In this document: positions 43,493 through 56,352 of the stretch, piece by piece
Numbering within the stretch: the first letter of the stretch is position 1
Layout of the letters: each line of letters begins with the position of its first letter
Source: Bactericera cockerelli
Taxonomy: Eukaryota > Arthropoda > Insecta > Hemiptera > Triozidae
NCBI GenBank assembly: GCA_024516035.1
Contig: CM044955.1
Coordinates: 54,463,257 to 54,527,256, forward strand
Length of the DNA: 64,000 bases
Direction: 5' to 3'
Program-made: the position numbers and the translations under genes
Notes under the pieces: model-generated
What the model saw: the letters and a program-made list of their open reading frames with translations, nothing else
What the model was told of the DNA's origin: nothing
Database searches by the model: none

Positions 43493-44467
43493 GTCAAAAA
43501 TCTTTAAAAATAAGTAATTATTGAAAGGATAAGAGCCGCATTATAAAATAGGATTATAACAAAGATAAGCCGTCCTTCAAATCACATTTTCAACAAATCA
43601 CAGTGCAGCATAGTCCGCTTTGAGGGTTTGGCTTATCTTTACTATAATTCTATATTTTATAATTTATAACTAGGTCCTTTTTTGTAAGTTTTTTTTATAT
43701 AAAAAAAAATCTTCGCAACTTGTACTATTTTATAATTTTAGTGTTACAAGTGTTAAAAAAGTAGTGAGAAAGCAAAGTTTTAGAAATACCAGTGACAATT
43801 ATTGCTCATTGCATACCTATTTATTTACAGGCGTTCATAAAAAAAAACTTTTAAATTTTTTCTCAAGTTTGGAGATGACTTGTCCACTGGGTAATAGGTA
43901 CATAATTATTTTTATTTTCTTCTTACCGCTTTCCTCTCAACTGCTATGGACTTATCGACGTGGGGTTTTACCCTCGACCCAGCATCACGAAAAAACCAGA
44001 GAGAAAAACTCTCCAACATTTTAAATTTCAAAATGAACAGTATGAACACTGATGATATTTCCTTAGTATTACAAGAATAGACGCTGGTCTAATGGGCAAA
44101 ACATTACTCTCTCCCGAAACCAGGATCGCATTAATGTTGAATTTTTAGCAATCGTTAAAAAATAGGTTATTATTATTAGTATTATTATTTGTAAGATAAT
44201 TTTATCACGACCTTTTCTTATTTCGTTGTCATAAAACAACAGCTATTTCACACTCTTGTGAGCTGTGTTGCAGCTTATCCATGCTATGCCTCCGTAGTAT
44301 ATGTAGAATGTAGATATTTCCTTTTGACCACACAATACATTCCATATAAGTGATTCTTTTTTTAATTAGTAGGTACTGAAATATGGTTCTAAGTATAATA
44401 CTATCAATAATAATAGACCCTTATTTGTACTGCCGGAATAAAACTAACAAGTCTTTCTACTCTGTCT

Positions 44468-44800
44468 GTCCCGGTAGCTCAGTGGTAAAGGCGGCACTCT
44501 GTGAATCCAGAGATTCCAGAAGTCGTGGGTTCGAAACCCAGCCGGGACATGACAAGTTATCCTCCTGTTTGGGATTTTTACCACATAGTAATGTGTCTTG
44601 AGCTTACTGCTCGAGTAATGGGACTTTAATTATTGTCCTATTCGGGCAGTATAAATAAGGCGATATTATTATTATTATTACTCTAGTAAATATTTTGTTG
44701 CCATGTGGTCAAAGTCCATGAGGAGAAATTCATGTATTGGGTGGGATTCGAACCAACGGATCCCTACGCTACCTTGATCACCGCCTTAACCGCTGCAACA
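44468..44800. mobile_element. CCCGGTAGCTCAG-family SINE (+) and partial GTGCACTGG-family SINE (-)
   Basis: The stretch 44468-44672 has GTCCCGGTAGCTCAGTGG, B box GGTTCGAAACCC, closing CCGGGAC and tail GTATAAATAAGGCGATATTA. The head could fold as a tRNA-like cloverleaf with one mismatch in the T stem. The stretch 44705-44800 is the minus partial copy. Confidence 0.8.
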
Positions 44801-46321
44801 ATAATAAAAAAATCCTTAATTCTGGCCTAAAAAAAAACCTCATCCTGTTTTATAGTTCTCAGGATGGATTTCCCTCACATTAAGAAGCTTTTGTAAGTGC
44901 AATGTCGTGTATGAGATGAGACACTTTGTCCTCTGGGGTGAAACTACTATTAGAATGGGACATTTTGTTTTCTGGACAGTATGGGATGTCTCATTTTGGG
45001 TGTCTGGGGTCAAACTACTTTCAGAAAGGGACACTTTACTTTCAGAATTAGCTAGGCTACTTTTAAAATGGGACGATAGTTTAACTTTTAGGTGGTGAGA
45101 TGATTATATGGACGACCAGATCCAATTTCTAGGCTCCTTTCATGTCCATTGATTCTATTTGGTTTTAACGTCCTGACTTGAGGTAGACAGGACGGGGGTT
45201 TTACCCTCCATTCGCAGGGAATCGTACCAGCTACCCACATTAACCTCACCCAGCCTGGGTAAGGCCGGAATTGCCAGCCTCATATGTTCGGAGGGAACAG
45301 AATTTTCTGTGCGAAAAATCTGCTCCAACCGGGAATCGAACCCGGGATCTTTGGACTAAGGGCAGTAGTCACAACCGTTACGCCACGAAGGCTGGCGATG
45401 ATGATAATGATAAATCTAATAAAAAATCTTTTACATGCTGTACACACATGATAATAATAATAAAAAATCTTGTTTACGAGCTATTATAAGATTGTTGACC
45501 GGCCCTTGTGGGGTGATGTTTGTGCTTAGAAACAGTTTCCATTCTCTTGGCGGAGCTTAAAGAAATTATTTCTAAGCGGTTGCGTTTGGGGTCAATCGTA
45601 AGAATTTACTGTTTCGTTAAATGTTAAAACACAAGTGCTGGTATTGCACAGATTTTTCTTTTGTTGGATGAAAAGTAATTTAATTCTTAAGGTCAATGAA
45701 CTTAACCCTTAACTTAACGTTGAATAGTTCACGTTCTTTCTAGTTAAGAAACCTTCAGCGTGGTTAGGACTTGAATGGGAAACCATTCAAATGCTCGTGA
45801 TGCTACCTATTCCTGGAGTCTAATTCAGGCTGGTTGAGGTTATTGTGGGTAGCTGGTTGGTAAGTTCCAGCGAATGGAACTGACCATTACAGTAAAATCC
45901 AAAGTACCACCGATCAATCTTTTTATCACAGGAGTGGAAATATTCTATGGTCGTCAAGACTCCTGTCAGTTTTTTTCTCACTGCCTATACCTAAAAGTTA
46001 TGTAATAAACACCGTGGCAGAGTGAGTTAGCGCGCTAGGCATTGTATACACGGTGACCTGGGTTCGATCCCCAGCGAGGCAGGAATTTTTCTGCTCTGTA
46101 CTTGGATGTTCGGGGTCCACTCATACCTGTGAGGAAAAATGAGCAGTTACTTGTATGAGTAACGACCAGTGGCGGTATTACCAGAGTAAAAAGAAATTAA
46201 TGTAATAGAATAATTCGAAATGTGAAGGAGGCTCTTATGCTGCGCTACCCACAAAATTGTGAAGAGGCCTTGTGCTTGACACAAATAAAATAATACACTT
46301 CTCATTTCCACTCCTCCCCAG

Positions 46322-46498
46322 ATACATGGTGATAGCAGGCACCCCCTGAAGAGTCTCGAGTATCTTCTGGAGACCAGAGTCTCCACTTCAGGGCTGGCTG
46401 GCGGCTCCATGGACATAGATCCCTGCCTCGAAGACTTCTTCCTCACTCACATTGTCTTCATGCCCACCAAGACTCTGGTGACAGAACTCAACAAACAA
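46322..46498 (+). pseudogene. Epac REM exon, copy B, with a one-base deletion
   Basis: It is the same as 1443-1620 except for one C missing in a C run (CACCCCCTG against CACCCCCCTG). The deletion turns ACC CCC CTG into ACC CCC TGA, a stop 8 codons into the exon. In a real second locus it would kill the protein; in an assembly it is a typical homopolymer error. By phase it follows the exon ending at 42979. Confidence 0.9.
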
Positions 46499-47941
46499 TA
46501 TCCTTTACATACACTATTTGTTGTTGAAAGTTTTAGCCTTGATGAGGAATTCAAAAATAAATAAATATATTCTGTACTAGTTATGTCCTCACGATACTGA
46601 GGGCGAAATTAATAGACAACATTAATAGATAGTCACAAAAGATCTATCTAAGGTCGCAGTGACAAAGAGCTTTCGTAGCCGATAGCCCTACCTTTACCAA
46701 TACCAATAGTTATGTCCTCACGATACTGAGGGCGAAATTAATAGACAACATTGATAACTTAAGTCATTGTTTAGAGTCGGTTTTCCCTATCTTACACAGT
46801 TCGCAATCCGTGACTTAGCGCCACAGAGGTATTACAAATACGTCTAGTAATTTCGCCCTGAATCTTGAGTTCTCTGACGAATATTATTCAGACAACTGAT
46901 GATTTACGTGAAGGCATAGTACAGAATATCTTCTTTTAAAAATCAATAGATTTTCTTTTTTAATTTAGGTTTAACGTCGCTTTCAACTGCAAGGTCATAT
47001 CATGACGGGGGTGTTACCTCCATTCGCAGGAAACTCACAAACTTGCTACCCACATTAACCTCACCCCGCCTGGGTTGGGCCGGAATGCCAGCATCATGAA
47101 GTCTTTACCTCGCTGGACGTTGCTTGACTTCGGTGATCCTACGAGAACCGGTGCATTCAACGCGCCATCGACGCTTGCTTATAATCAATAGATTAAATAT
47201 AATTGACAAATAAATTCAATAAATAAAAATATATTTTTTTTCATATAAAAAAAATGTTTAAAAAAAATATATATTTTTATATATTGAATTCATTTGTCAA
47301 TTTAATGAAAAAATTCTGAACAAGCAACTGTCTTCAAAAAAAGAGAAAAGAAAATAAAGACAGATCTAAAAAGAGATTGTTTTACATCATCATATCATAA
47401 GGTGGCGTCATCGTGAACGATGGTAGCCAGACAGTGGAGTAATGACTTAGCACTTCTACCACTGTCTATACAAGGAGGGTAATAATTGACAAGGGCCCCC
47501 AGAACCAAGCTAATGCTGGTCTACTCCCTGTTTAAAGTCCCCCAGCCAGACTTTTAAGGTCAAACTTTGAATTTATTTGTCAATTTAATGAAAAAAATCT
47601 TAACAAGCAACTGTTGTCGCTTTAAAAAAAATTAAAATAAAAGAGATTTTTTACAACATTTTTTAAGTTAATGAAAAAATTCTTAACAAGCAACTGTCTT
47701 TAAAAAAATGAAAAGAAAATAAAGACAGATGCTTCACTTAATGGGCTTAATAGCTTCACTTATAAAACTTTGCCCTTATAAGATTTTCTATTATTATTAA
47801 ATAGATATTTGAATATTAAATAAAATCATATTTGAATTGAATTGAACAGAGATTTTTTTAGAAATTAAAAAAAAAAAAAAAAAAAAATGCTGTCGATTAT
47901 GATGTTCCTCCTTGACCCCCGTGCACCTTCCACATGGACAG

Positions 47942-48065
47942 CAGCAACCACGAGAAAGACTTCATCCTGTCCTGCAAGCGCAGTGTGGTCCAGTTTGTGT
48001 TCCGGTGGGTGTCTGTCATCCGTCATGTTGTGTTTGATGATGCCGGCACCATGAGCTTTATACAG
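47942..48065 (+). CDS. Epac exon: end of REM domain, copy B
   Basis: Identical in reading to 3063-3186, with the same acceptor and GTGAGT donor and the same fusion of its 3' end into a donor minisatellite. Confidence 0.83.
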
Positions 48066-50178
48066 GTGAGTGTATGATGCCGGCACCATGAGCTTTATAC
48101 AGGTGAGTGTATGATGCCGGCACCATGAGCTTTATACAGGTGAGTGTATGATGCCGGCACCATGAGCTTCATACAGGTGAGTGTATGATGCCGGCACCAT
48201 GAGCTTTATACAGGTGAGTGTATGATGCCGGCACCATGAGCTTTATACAGGTGAGTGTATGATGCCGGCACCATGAGCTTTATACAGGTGAGTGTATGAT
48301 GCCGGCATCATGAGCTTTATACAGGTGAGTGTATGATGCCGGCACCATGAGCTTTATACAGGTGAGTGTATGATGCCGGCACCATGAGCTTTATACAGGT
48401 GAGTGTATGATGCCGGCACCATGAGCTTTATACAGGTGAGTGTATGATGCCGGCACCATGAGCTTTATACAGGTGACTGTATTATGATGCCGGCACCATG
48501 AGCTTTATACAGGTGAGTGTATGATGCCGGCACCATGAGCTTTATACAGGTGACTGTATTATGATGCCGGCACCATGAGCTTTATACAGGTGAGTGTATG
48601 ATGCCGGCACCATGAGCTTTATACAGGTGACTGTATTATGATGCCGGCACCATGAGCTTTATACAGGTGAGTGTATGATGCCGGCGCCATGAGCTTTATA
48701 CAGGTGAGTGTATGATGCCGGCACCATGAGCTTTATACAGGTGAGTGTATGATGCCGGCACCATGAGCTTTATACAGGTGAGTGTATGATGCCGGCACCA
48801 TGAGCTTTATACAGGTGACTGTATTATGATGCCGGCACCATGAGCTTTATACAGGTGAGTGTATGATGCCGGCACCATGAGCTTTATACAGGTGAGTGTA
48901 TGATGCCGGCACCATGAGCTTTATACAGGTGAGTGTATGATGCCGGCACCATGAGTTTTATACAGGTGACTGTATTATGATGCCGGCACCATGAGCTTTA
49001 TACAGGTGAGTGTATGATGCCGGCACCATGAGCTTTATACAGGTGAGTGTATGATGCCGGCACCATGAGCTTTATACAGGTGACAGTATTATGATGCCGG
49101 CACCATGAGCTTTATACAGGTGAGTGTATGATGCCGGCACCATGAGCTTCATACAGGTGAGTGTATGATGCCGGCACCATGAGCTTCATACAGGTGAGTG
49201 TATGATGCCGGCACTATGAGCTTCATACAGGTGAGTGTATGATGCCGGCACCATGAGCTTTATACAGGTGAGTGTATGATGCCGGCACCATGAGCTTTAT
49301 ACAGGTGAGTGTATGATGCCGGCACTATGAGCTTTATACAGGTGAGTGTATGATGCCGGCACCATGAGCTTCATACAGGTGAGTGTGATAGCAGCGACCA
49401 TGATGCCGGCACCATGAGCTTCATACAGGTGAGTGTGATAGCAGCGACCATGATGCCGGCACCATGAGCTTCATACAGGTGAGTGTGATAGCAGCGACCA
49501 TGATGCCGGCACCATGAGCTTCATACAGGTGAGTGTGATAGCAGCGACCATGATGCCGGCACCAAGAGCTTCATACAGGTGAGTGTGATAGCAGCGACCA
49601 TGATGCCGGCACCATGAGCTTCATACAGGTGAGGTGTGATAGCAGCGACCATGATGCCGGCAGCATGAGCTTCATACAGGTGAGTGTATGATGCCGGCAC
49701 CATGAGCTTTATACAGGTGAGTGTATGATGCCGGCACCATGAGCTTTATACAGGTGAGTGTATGATGCCGGCACCATGAACTTCATACAGGTGAGTGTAT
49801 GATGCCGGCACCATGAGCTTTATACAGGTGAGTGTATGATGCCGGCACCATGAGCTTTATACAGGTGAGTGTATGATGCCGGCACCATGAGCTTTATACA
49901 GGTAAGTGTATGATGCCGGCACCATGAGCTTTATACAGGTGAGTGTATGATGCCGGCACCATGAGCTTTATACAGGTGAGTGTATGATGCCGGCACCATG
50001 AGCTTTATACAGGTGAGTGTATGATGCCGGCACCATGAGTTTTATACAGGTGAGTGTATGATGCCGGCACCATGAGCTTTATACAGGTGAGTGTATCATG
50101 CCGGCACCATGAGCTTTATACAGGTAAGTGTGATGGCAGCAACCATGATTTTGGCACCATGAGCTTCATACAGGTGGG
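48039..50178 (+). repeat. Donor minisatellite, copy B, about 55 units
   Basis: Same unit structure as 3160-5033 but 266 bp longer, which fits five extra 37-bp units, two extra 40-bp units and one single-base insertion (GGTGAGGTGTGATAG near 49630). The extra units lie around 48800-49090, in the 37/40-bp zone. The 50-bp sub-block is the same in both copies. Confidence 0.93.
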
Positions 50179-51295
50179 TATAGGCGTATTTTTCTTTTGG
50201 ATAATTTTACTCTCCAGATTCGATATTTCCAAATATTTCCAGTTTAGCTTCCCCACTATTCGTGAAAGAAAAATGCGTTTCGGTAATTTTATAGATAAAC
50301 AATGAACTTCACCTATAAAAGAACTGGAAGCTAGAATTTTCCTCTTCCAGTTTGGTTAACGAAACTGGAAGAAGATTTTTCCTCTTCCAAAAGAAAAATG
50401 ACTTGCTTCCAGTTTGTTCATTTTATTCCAGTTGCATCCACTTTGGTTAGAAAGAAAAATACGGCTTATGATAGCAGCGACCAGGATTGGAATTATGGAC
50501 AACATTTTCAGAATATTAAAGGAAAAAGTCATATAACTCTGCACTACCCACTGAAATTTTAATATACTAACAGAAGGAAGCACATTTATCTATATAAAAG
50601 AGAAATATGAACGCACGTGATTATGTGTGTCCGAATTACTTGAGAATTTTAAGATGTGCACCGGTAGTCAAGTGGTTAACGTAGGGATCCATTGGTTCGA
50701 ATCACACCCTGTGCATGATTTTTTCCTCGTTTATTTTGAGTTTATGACCACATAATGATAAGACTCTGAGGGTTAGGTGATAGAAAATGCTTTGAGTATT
50801 AACCTCGCCTGGTGGTTACCTTCCACTGAAGAGTGTTATTATTATTATTATAAGAGATGGCAATTTTATAGGATAGGTTAAACCCTAGCTGAATTTGCCC
50901 AAAACTTCCAGGAATATTTTCAAAATATGTACTATATGATACCTTGAGTTCTAGCAATTCCATTAAGAAAATGTCCAATTTTAGACACATTAGGTATACT
51001 AAACTTGTATTCATTATTTTTTGTAACTACTATTAAAATTATGTCTGTCAAAAACACCATCTTAATTTCTCATAAATTTTATAAAAGAAAAATAATAGGC
51101 TCTTGTTTAGGAAGTTTTACACGAATACACGAGTATTTTATCCTTTTCAAGAAAATAAGTTCTATCCCAGATTTATGGGACTTTTTTTTGTGATAAATAA
51201 AAATGAAATTCCCATTATAAAAAATGTTCAACCTTGTCACTTCAGTTATCATATTCGTATTTTATAATATTCTGTGTCTGCCTTTTCTCTTTGCT

Positions 51296-51337
<42 letters not shown>

Positions 51338-51592
51338 TTTTACTCTCTTTTTTATATTTCTCTTGAATACTCCAGAATGGATCCCATTAAAACAGGATCA
51401 TATGAAACGCCAGCTCTTTGTTGCTGAAAAATTCCAAATCAAAGGGCACGCCCCTCCAAATCAAACGCCCCTTCACTTTTAAATAATTTTATGTTATAAA
51501 CCTTTGTTGTACCTATAATAAGCATCTATGAAAATTGTTAAAAAAAAAATGTTAACCCTTCTCCTTCTCCCTTTGTTAACCCTTCTCCGCAG

Positions 51593-51815
51593 GACCTCGC
51601 CAGTGAGGTGGAGTCAGACTCCACCATGTGGTCTGGTCTCACCGAGGAAGCGTCACTCATGCACCACGTGATGACGCACATGAAGCGCTACCAGGACGAA
51701 CGAGCCGCCTCTGCCGGACAAAAGTGGAAGCTCCCGTCGTCGGGACAGCCAATCAGCTTGTTCTCCGGACCTGTAGACTCGCGCATGCGTACTATGATCC
51801 GACCCAACGACGACA
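51593..51815 (+). CDS. Epac exon: REM-RA linker, copy B
   Basis: Same 223-bp exon as 6450-6672, with the same junctions and no frame change. Confidence 0.86.
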
Positions 51816-52763
51816 GTGAGTCTGTTTGGTAGTTTACTTTAGGACTATTTGTCTTTTGGATTAAAAAAATGCCAGGTTCGATATTTCCAAATATTTCCAT
51901 TTTATTCCAAGGTCAACTTCACCGCATTCGTAAAAGAAAAATGCGTTTCGGTATTTTTAAAGATAAACAATGGACTTAACCTATAAAGAACTGGAAGCAA
52001 GAATTTTCTACTTCCATTTTGGTTAACTTTGGAAGAAGAAATTTTTCTTCCAGTTTGGTTAACCAAAATGGAAGTAGAAAATTCTTGCTTCCAGTTCTTT
52101 TATAGGTTAAATCCATTGTTTATCTTTAAAAGTACCGAAACGCATTTTTCTTTCACGAATGTGGTGAAGTTGACCTTGGAATAAAATGAAAATATTTGGA
52201 AATACCGAACCTGGAAAAAAATTTGTATCCAAAAGAAAAATACCCTTTTTATTACTAGCCACCTTTGCGTCGATAGCTCAACATGCACCAGTTCTGTCAC
52301 TGAGGAAGAGCAACGTCGAAACATTTTAAGACTTGGATAAGTGACCATATAAAATCAAACCCTCGTGATACTGGCTATTCCCAGACCAACCCAGGCTGGA
52401 TGTAGTGAATGGTGGCTGGTAGGTAAGTTTACCGTCTCGAATAACCTTGCTTTTTATAAGTCAAAACTTTAATTTTTATGCTATAAAGTGTGTCAATTTT
52501 TATGCTAATTACATATTATAGACATGGGCTGAACCCGGTAGTTTGTAAAAAAAAAAGAAAATTCTTTTCTTTTTTTACTTAATTCTACTACCCAACTTAC
52601 TTATATGACCTGGTTGTAGAGTTTCAGTTGAAACCCCATACAATTATTGCTGCCTTCTAATGAGACCTATTGTGATTGAAAACCACCCTATTTGTACTCC
52701 TAGGGCGGAATTAATAGACGTTTTTGTAATACCTCTGTGGCGCTAAGTCACAGATTGCGTACT

Positions 52764-55560
52764 GTTGTTTTTTGTAAGATAGGGAAAACGACACCTTACC
52801 AACGACTTAAGTTTTGATGTTGTTATTAATTCGTCCTTAGTGTCCAATCACCTTCAGTGTTTCTTCCTCCCCCTGTGTTATCTTAAATCAAACCCCCATT
52901 TACTTCTTCCCCAGTGTCTAAATAACACTGCTTCCGCGGGCGCACCCGGGCCGGGCCTACCCCCGCCGCATTGGAGCGGCCCGACCCCCTTCTCCCCCCC
53001 TCACCCGTCAGCCCCCCCCTTGAAGTGGAGGCCGCCCCCGCGCCTCCCCGCGCCTCTGCACCTCCCCCGAAATCAGATATTTAACTTTAAAATTTTTTTT
53101 TTTCTTCGTTTTTTGGTCTTTTGTTCTTGCTTGTTTTTTTTGTTGTCCTATGTTTATTCAGGGTTGTGTTTTTTTTTTTTGTTTTTTTTTCTTTTTTTTT
53201 CTTTTTTTTTTTTCGTTTGTTTTATGTGTTGATTTGTTGTTTTGTTTTTTTTCTTTGTTTTCTTTTTTTTTTTTGTTTTTTTTTTTTTTTTTCTGTTATT
53301 TCTTTTTTTTTTGTGTTTGTTTTTTTTGTTTTTTTTCTTTTTCTATTTTTTTTTATTTTTTTTTTTTTTTGTCTATTGTTTTTTTGGCTTTTTTTGTGGT
53401 TTTGCCTTGTTGTTATCGGCTTCGTAACAGACAGGGTGCGGAACCAGCGTCTGCAAATTTCCGGATAAATCTCCCAAGGTATCCAGCAACCTGGGAACCC
53501 TACGGTCCTCATTCGCCCGGGTCTTTGGCCCCTACGTCGTGTGAATACTCGGCATTCGGCGCAGATATTATTTATCGGGACCCGCCATGGGAGATACTGG
53601 TAGAGTTAAGCGGGAGTGTCGTCTGGCCGGATTGTGTCCGAAGAAAAGAGCGAGTAAGTAGGAATGGGATATGATTTTTTATAACACCTGTTTAGACCGC
53701 ATAAGGCCTCGGTTGCTGGGGGTGATGTATTAGAGTCGTGAGGAGGTACCGCGTAGTACTTTCGAGGGAAGTCGGCTACTTGGTAATAAGTAGGGAGGCG
53801 GCAGACAGTCAGAGACCCTTATTGTTGGCAATTATAGTTATGCATACAAATGTGAGACTTGAGGACACGGGTGGGCGGGGGATCGGAGCGGGCGGTTGGG
53901 TGTGCAGCAGGTGACCAACTATATCTAGCTTAGAGAGACAGATGAAAAAAGGCATGAACTTATGCCAGAATGCGGTACATATGCAGTGAAGATAATAAGG
54001 AAAAAGATGTTAAAAAAAAAAAGTAAAGGGAGTTGAATATAGTTATGCAGACCTCCGCGTTTGTTGTGTTCCCTTTGATCTCGGTGAGTTGATTTGATTT
54101 TATTTCGCGTAAATCGTTTACTTTAGTTTGCTTTTTTTTGTAGTATAAATATTTTGTTTCTGATAATACATTTAGATCTTATAGTGTTTACCATTATTTA
54201 TTCCAATATGCGATATATGACTTAGTTGTTTTTTAATTTGTTTGTTTTAGGTGTTTGATTTTTGATTTCTGTTATAATAGGGTGTCTAGTTTTTGGAGTA
54301 TGCTAGTTTTGATTCTGTATGATTGGTTTTGTTTGTGATAGTTGATATTGTTTTTCGTTTTTGGCGTGTTTATCTATTATTTGTTTTTTATTGCAGATAT
54401 TTTTGTGCTCATGTCTTATTTTTTTTTTCATTTTTCCGCCCCCGAGATTTATTTGGTTAGAGTAGTTCTCCGGCCAGCTTTATATGTGGGTCCTTCGCCT
54501 GTTATTTATGAGATTGATCCGTTTTATGTGATTGTCTATGCATTATTTCAGAGCTCTCCCATTTGTTTTGTTTGAATTAGTGTTATGGATTTTCTTGGTG
54601 ATTTGTTGATTTATGAAGCATTACTTGCTAGGGACGAGAGATATTTTACTATTTATATGTTCGTTGCGCTACCAATTACATGCCTTCCATTTCTATTACA
54701 ACCAGGTTCTTATCTCGTTGCTGGTTGGTTGGACTTAGCCGTATCTAGAGACAGTCGTTCCGTATCTGTGCTTTTGCACTTACATGGACGAGTAAAAAAA
54801 ATTATGGATAAAGTTTAGACATTGATTTTTTTTTAGGATAGGAAGTATAATTAATGACATTATGATTGAGCAATTCAGACACTGAGAGGGGAAGAAATCA
54901 CCGCCTCCATGGCGCTTTTGCTGGCCCTGGGCCCCGCGCGCGACGGGGAGGCTGGGCCGGGTAGCCCCTGAGAGGCCCTAGACTACGTGGGCCCCGTCTC
55001 CCCAGGAGAAGCGGACACAGACAAGCGTCTGATGGCGGCTTCTTTGTATTTGGGTTTATCAACTGGGTTGGGTTGGGTTGTTGTTGAGTGGGTGATAGGA
55101 GCGCCACCCCCGGTTGGTACCGAACACCTGCCCCATATCGATTATTCATTCCTACGACCCCCATGTCGGTCGGTTTGGGTCTTTTCATGAGGACCAACCT
55201 AGTCCTCGCCCGCTTACGCGAAGCGATCCCCCCGACTGTCACAGAAATGGACCGGTCAGCTCGGTTTGGGTTTTCTACCCGTGGGCTAAAATTCGCTCAA
55301 AGCCCCCCCCAAATTTGTTTTCTTTTGCTATTGGTAAGATGTCCTCGTCTTTTGCCGACTCCCCCCCATATCCGGCCACGTTCTCTTTTTTTGTGATAGT
55401 TTTTTTTTTTTTCGGTCGATTTGGGAACGCTAACTCACCCCTGTTTGTCTGCCCACCAGTCTGTCCCAAGATGTGTGTAAATAACAGAAAAGAAGTGTAA
55501 ACTAATGTAAGACCTAAATTGCAAAGATAAAAGTAAAACATAAAGACAGTGCAAACAGAA
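52764..55560. other. Error-rich junction and about 2.6 kb of unplaceable sequence
   Basis: From 52764 the match to copy A breaks up with frequent small indels. From about 52935 to 55560 it is replaced by sequence unlike the rest of the window: a GC-rich block (52935-53075), an extreme T-rich block (53090-53400), mixed sequence, and another GC-rich block (54890-55300). Frames in it (up to 174 codons) are poly-Phe or unrecognisable. It looks like uncorrected single-molecule or gap-fill sequence; a genuine insertion cannot be excluded. Confidence 0.75.
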
Positions 55561-55810
55561 CAAAATTGACGCACCCCCATTCTATTTCTTCTTCCCCACA
55601 GTTTGCTGGCTAATTCAAACCTGAACACTTCCCCAATTTCATTTCTCCCCAGTTGGTCTAAATACCCCCATATTCTTCTCCCCCAGTGTCATATAATACC
55701 CCCTAATTTCTCGCTGTCCCCCTAGAGATCCTCAATTCCCCACGGCACCCCTTTGTGTTCTCCCCCTAGTGTTTCTATCAATCCACTCCATTGTTCTTCT
55801 CCTACCCCTG

Positions 55811-56098
55811 TCATGTGTCAGCGTTTACTTGCGCGGACCACACCTACTTCCGCACGATCAGGTTACCGGCTGAAACGCCAGGAAACCACAGAAAGACAGA
55901 TCAAGGTTTCGGCCGCCGAGGAACGCTTGGGCCTCCTCGTGGCTGGCCCTCAGATTCTCCGCCTGGTGGAGGTGAAGAGCCACGGTCGAGCGGGTGGTGT
56001 TCCCGTGACAAGGCCTCAGCATTTACCCACGGGGCCTCCCGGCGCTCCAAACGGGCGGATCCATTTGTGTCGCCCAAGGCATTTGGGGACAGCCTCTG
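55811..56098 (+). pseudogene. Epac RA exon, copy B, many indels
   Basis: It aligns with 8165-8418 (GCGCGGACCACACCTACT, ATCAAGGTTTCGGCCGCCGA, GGTGGAGGTGAAGAGC) but is about 34 bases longer and frameshifted repeatedly. The following intron and LINE fragment (about 56190-56330) show the same density of indels, so the damage does not respect coding sequence. That argues for base-call error rather than gene decay. Confidence 0.85.
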
Positions 56099-56352
56099 GT
56101 GAGCTTTTTTTGAAGGGTTTTTATGTTATTTTCTTCCAGTTGTAACAACAAATAAGAGACTACAGGAACTTAAAATAGGCTGGTAAAATCCAAAGAGAGG
56201 TAGACCAAAAATGAGATGGACGAGACAAAGTTGAAGAAGACCTAAGGAGAGAAAAACTGGAAGAAAAGAGGCGCATAACTAGAAAGATATGAAGGAAAAT
56301 GAATCATGGAACAAATGCGACCCCAAGGTAGGTTTGGGAAAAGGCAAAGTTT

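Larger units (their letters stand above)
44881..56352 (+). repeat. Large direct duplication, copy B (clean to about 52763, then degraded)
   Basis: It repeats 1-8671. Its internal repeats mirror copy A: SINEs at 45093-45396, 45740-45892, 46009-46271 and 46964-47184, fold-back elements at 50180-50435 and 51840-52250, and a MITE from 52702. It contains frameshifted or duplicate exons described separately. Sequence upstream of 44881 is intron following the exon at 42979, so copy B is the one in the right position after the cAMP-binding exons. Confidence 0.95.

Noticed and set aside
53090..53512. Poly-Phe and Lys-rich frames as membrane or nuclear proteins
   Set aside because: They are pure products of the T-rich block in the error-prone segment.
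54342..55500. Frames of 77-128 codons as a foreign gene
   Set aside because: No recognisable domain. They lie within sequence that breaks the match to copy A and is likely erroneous.
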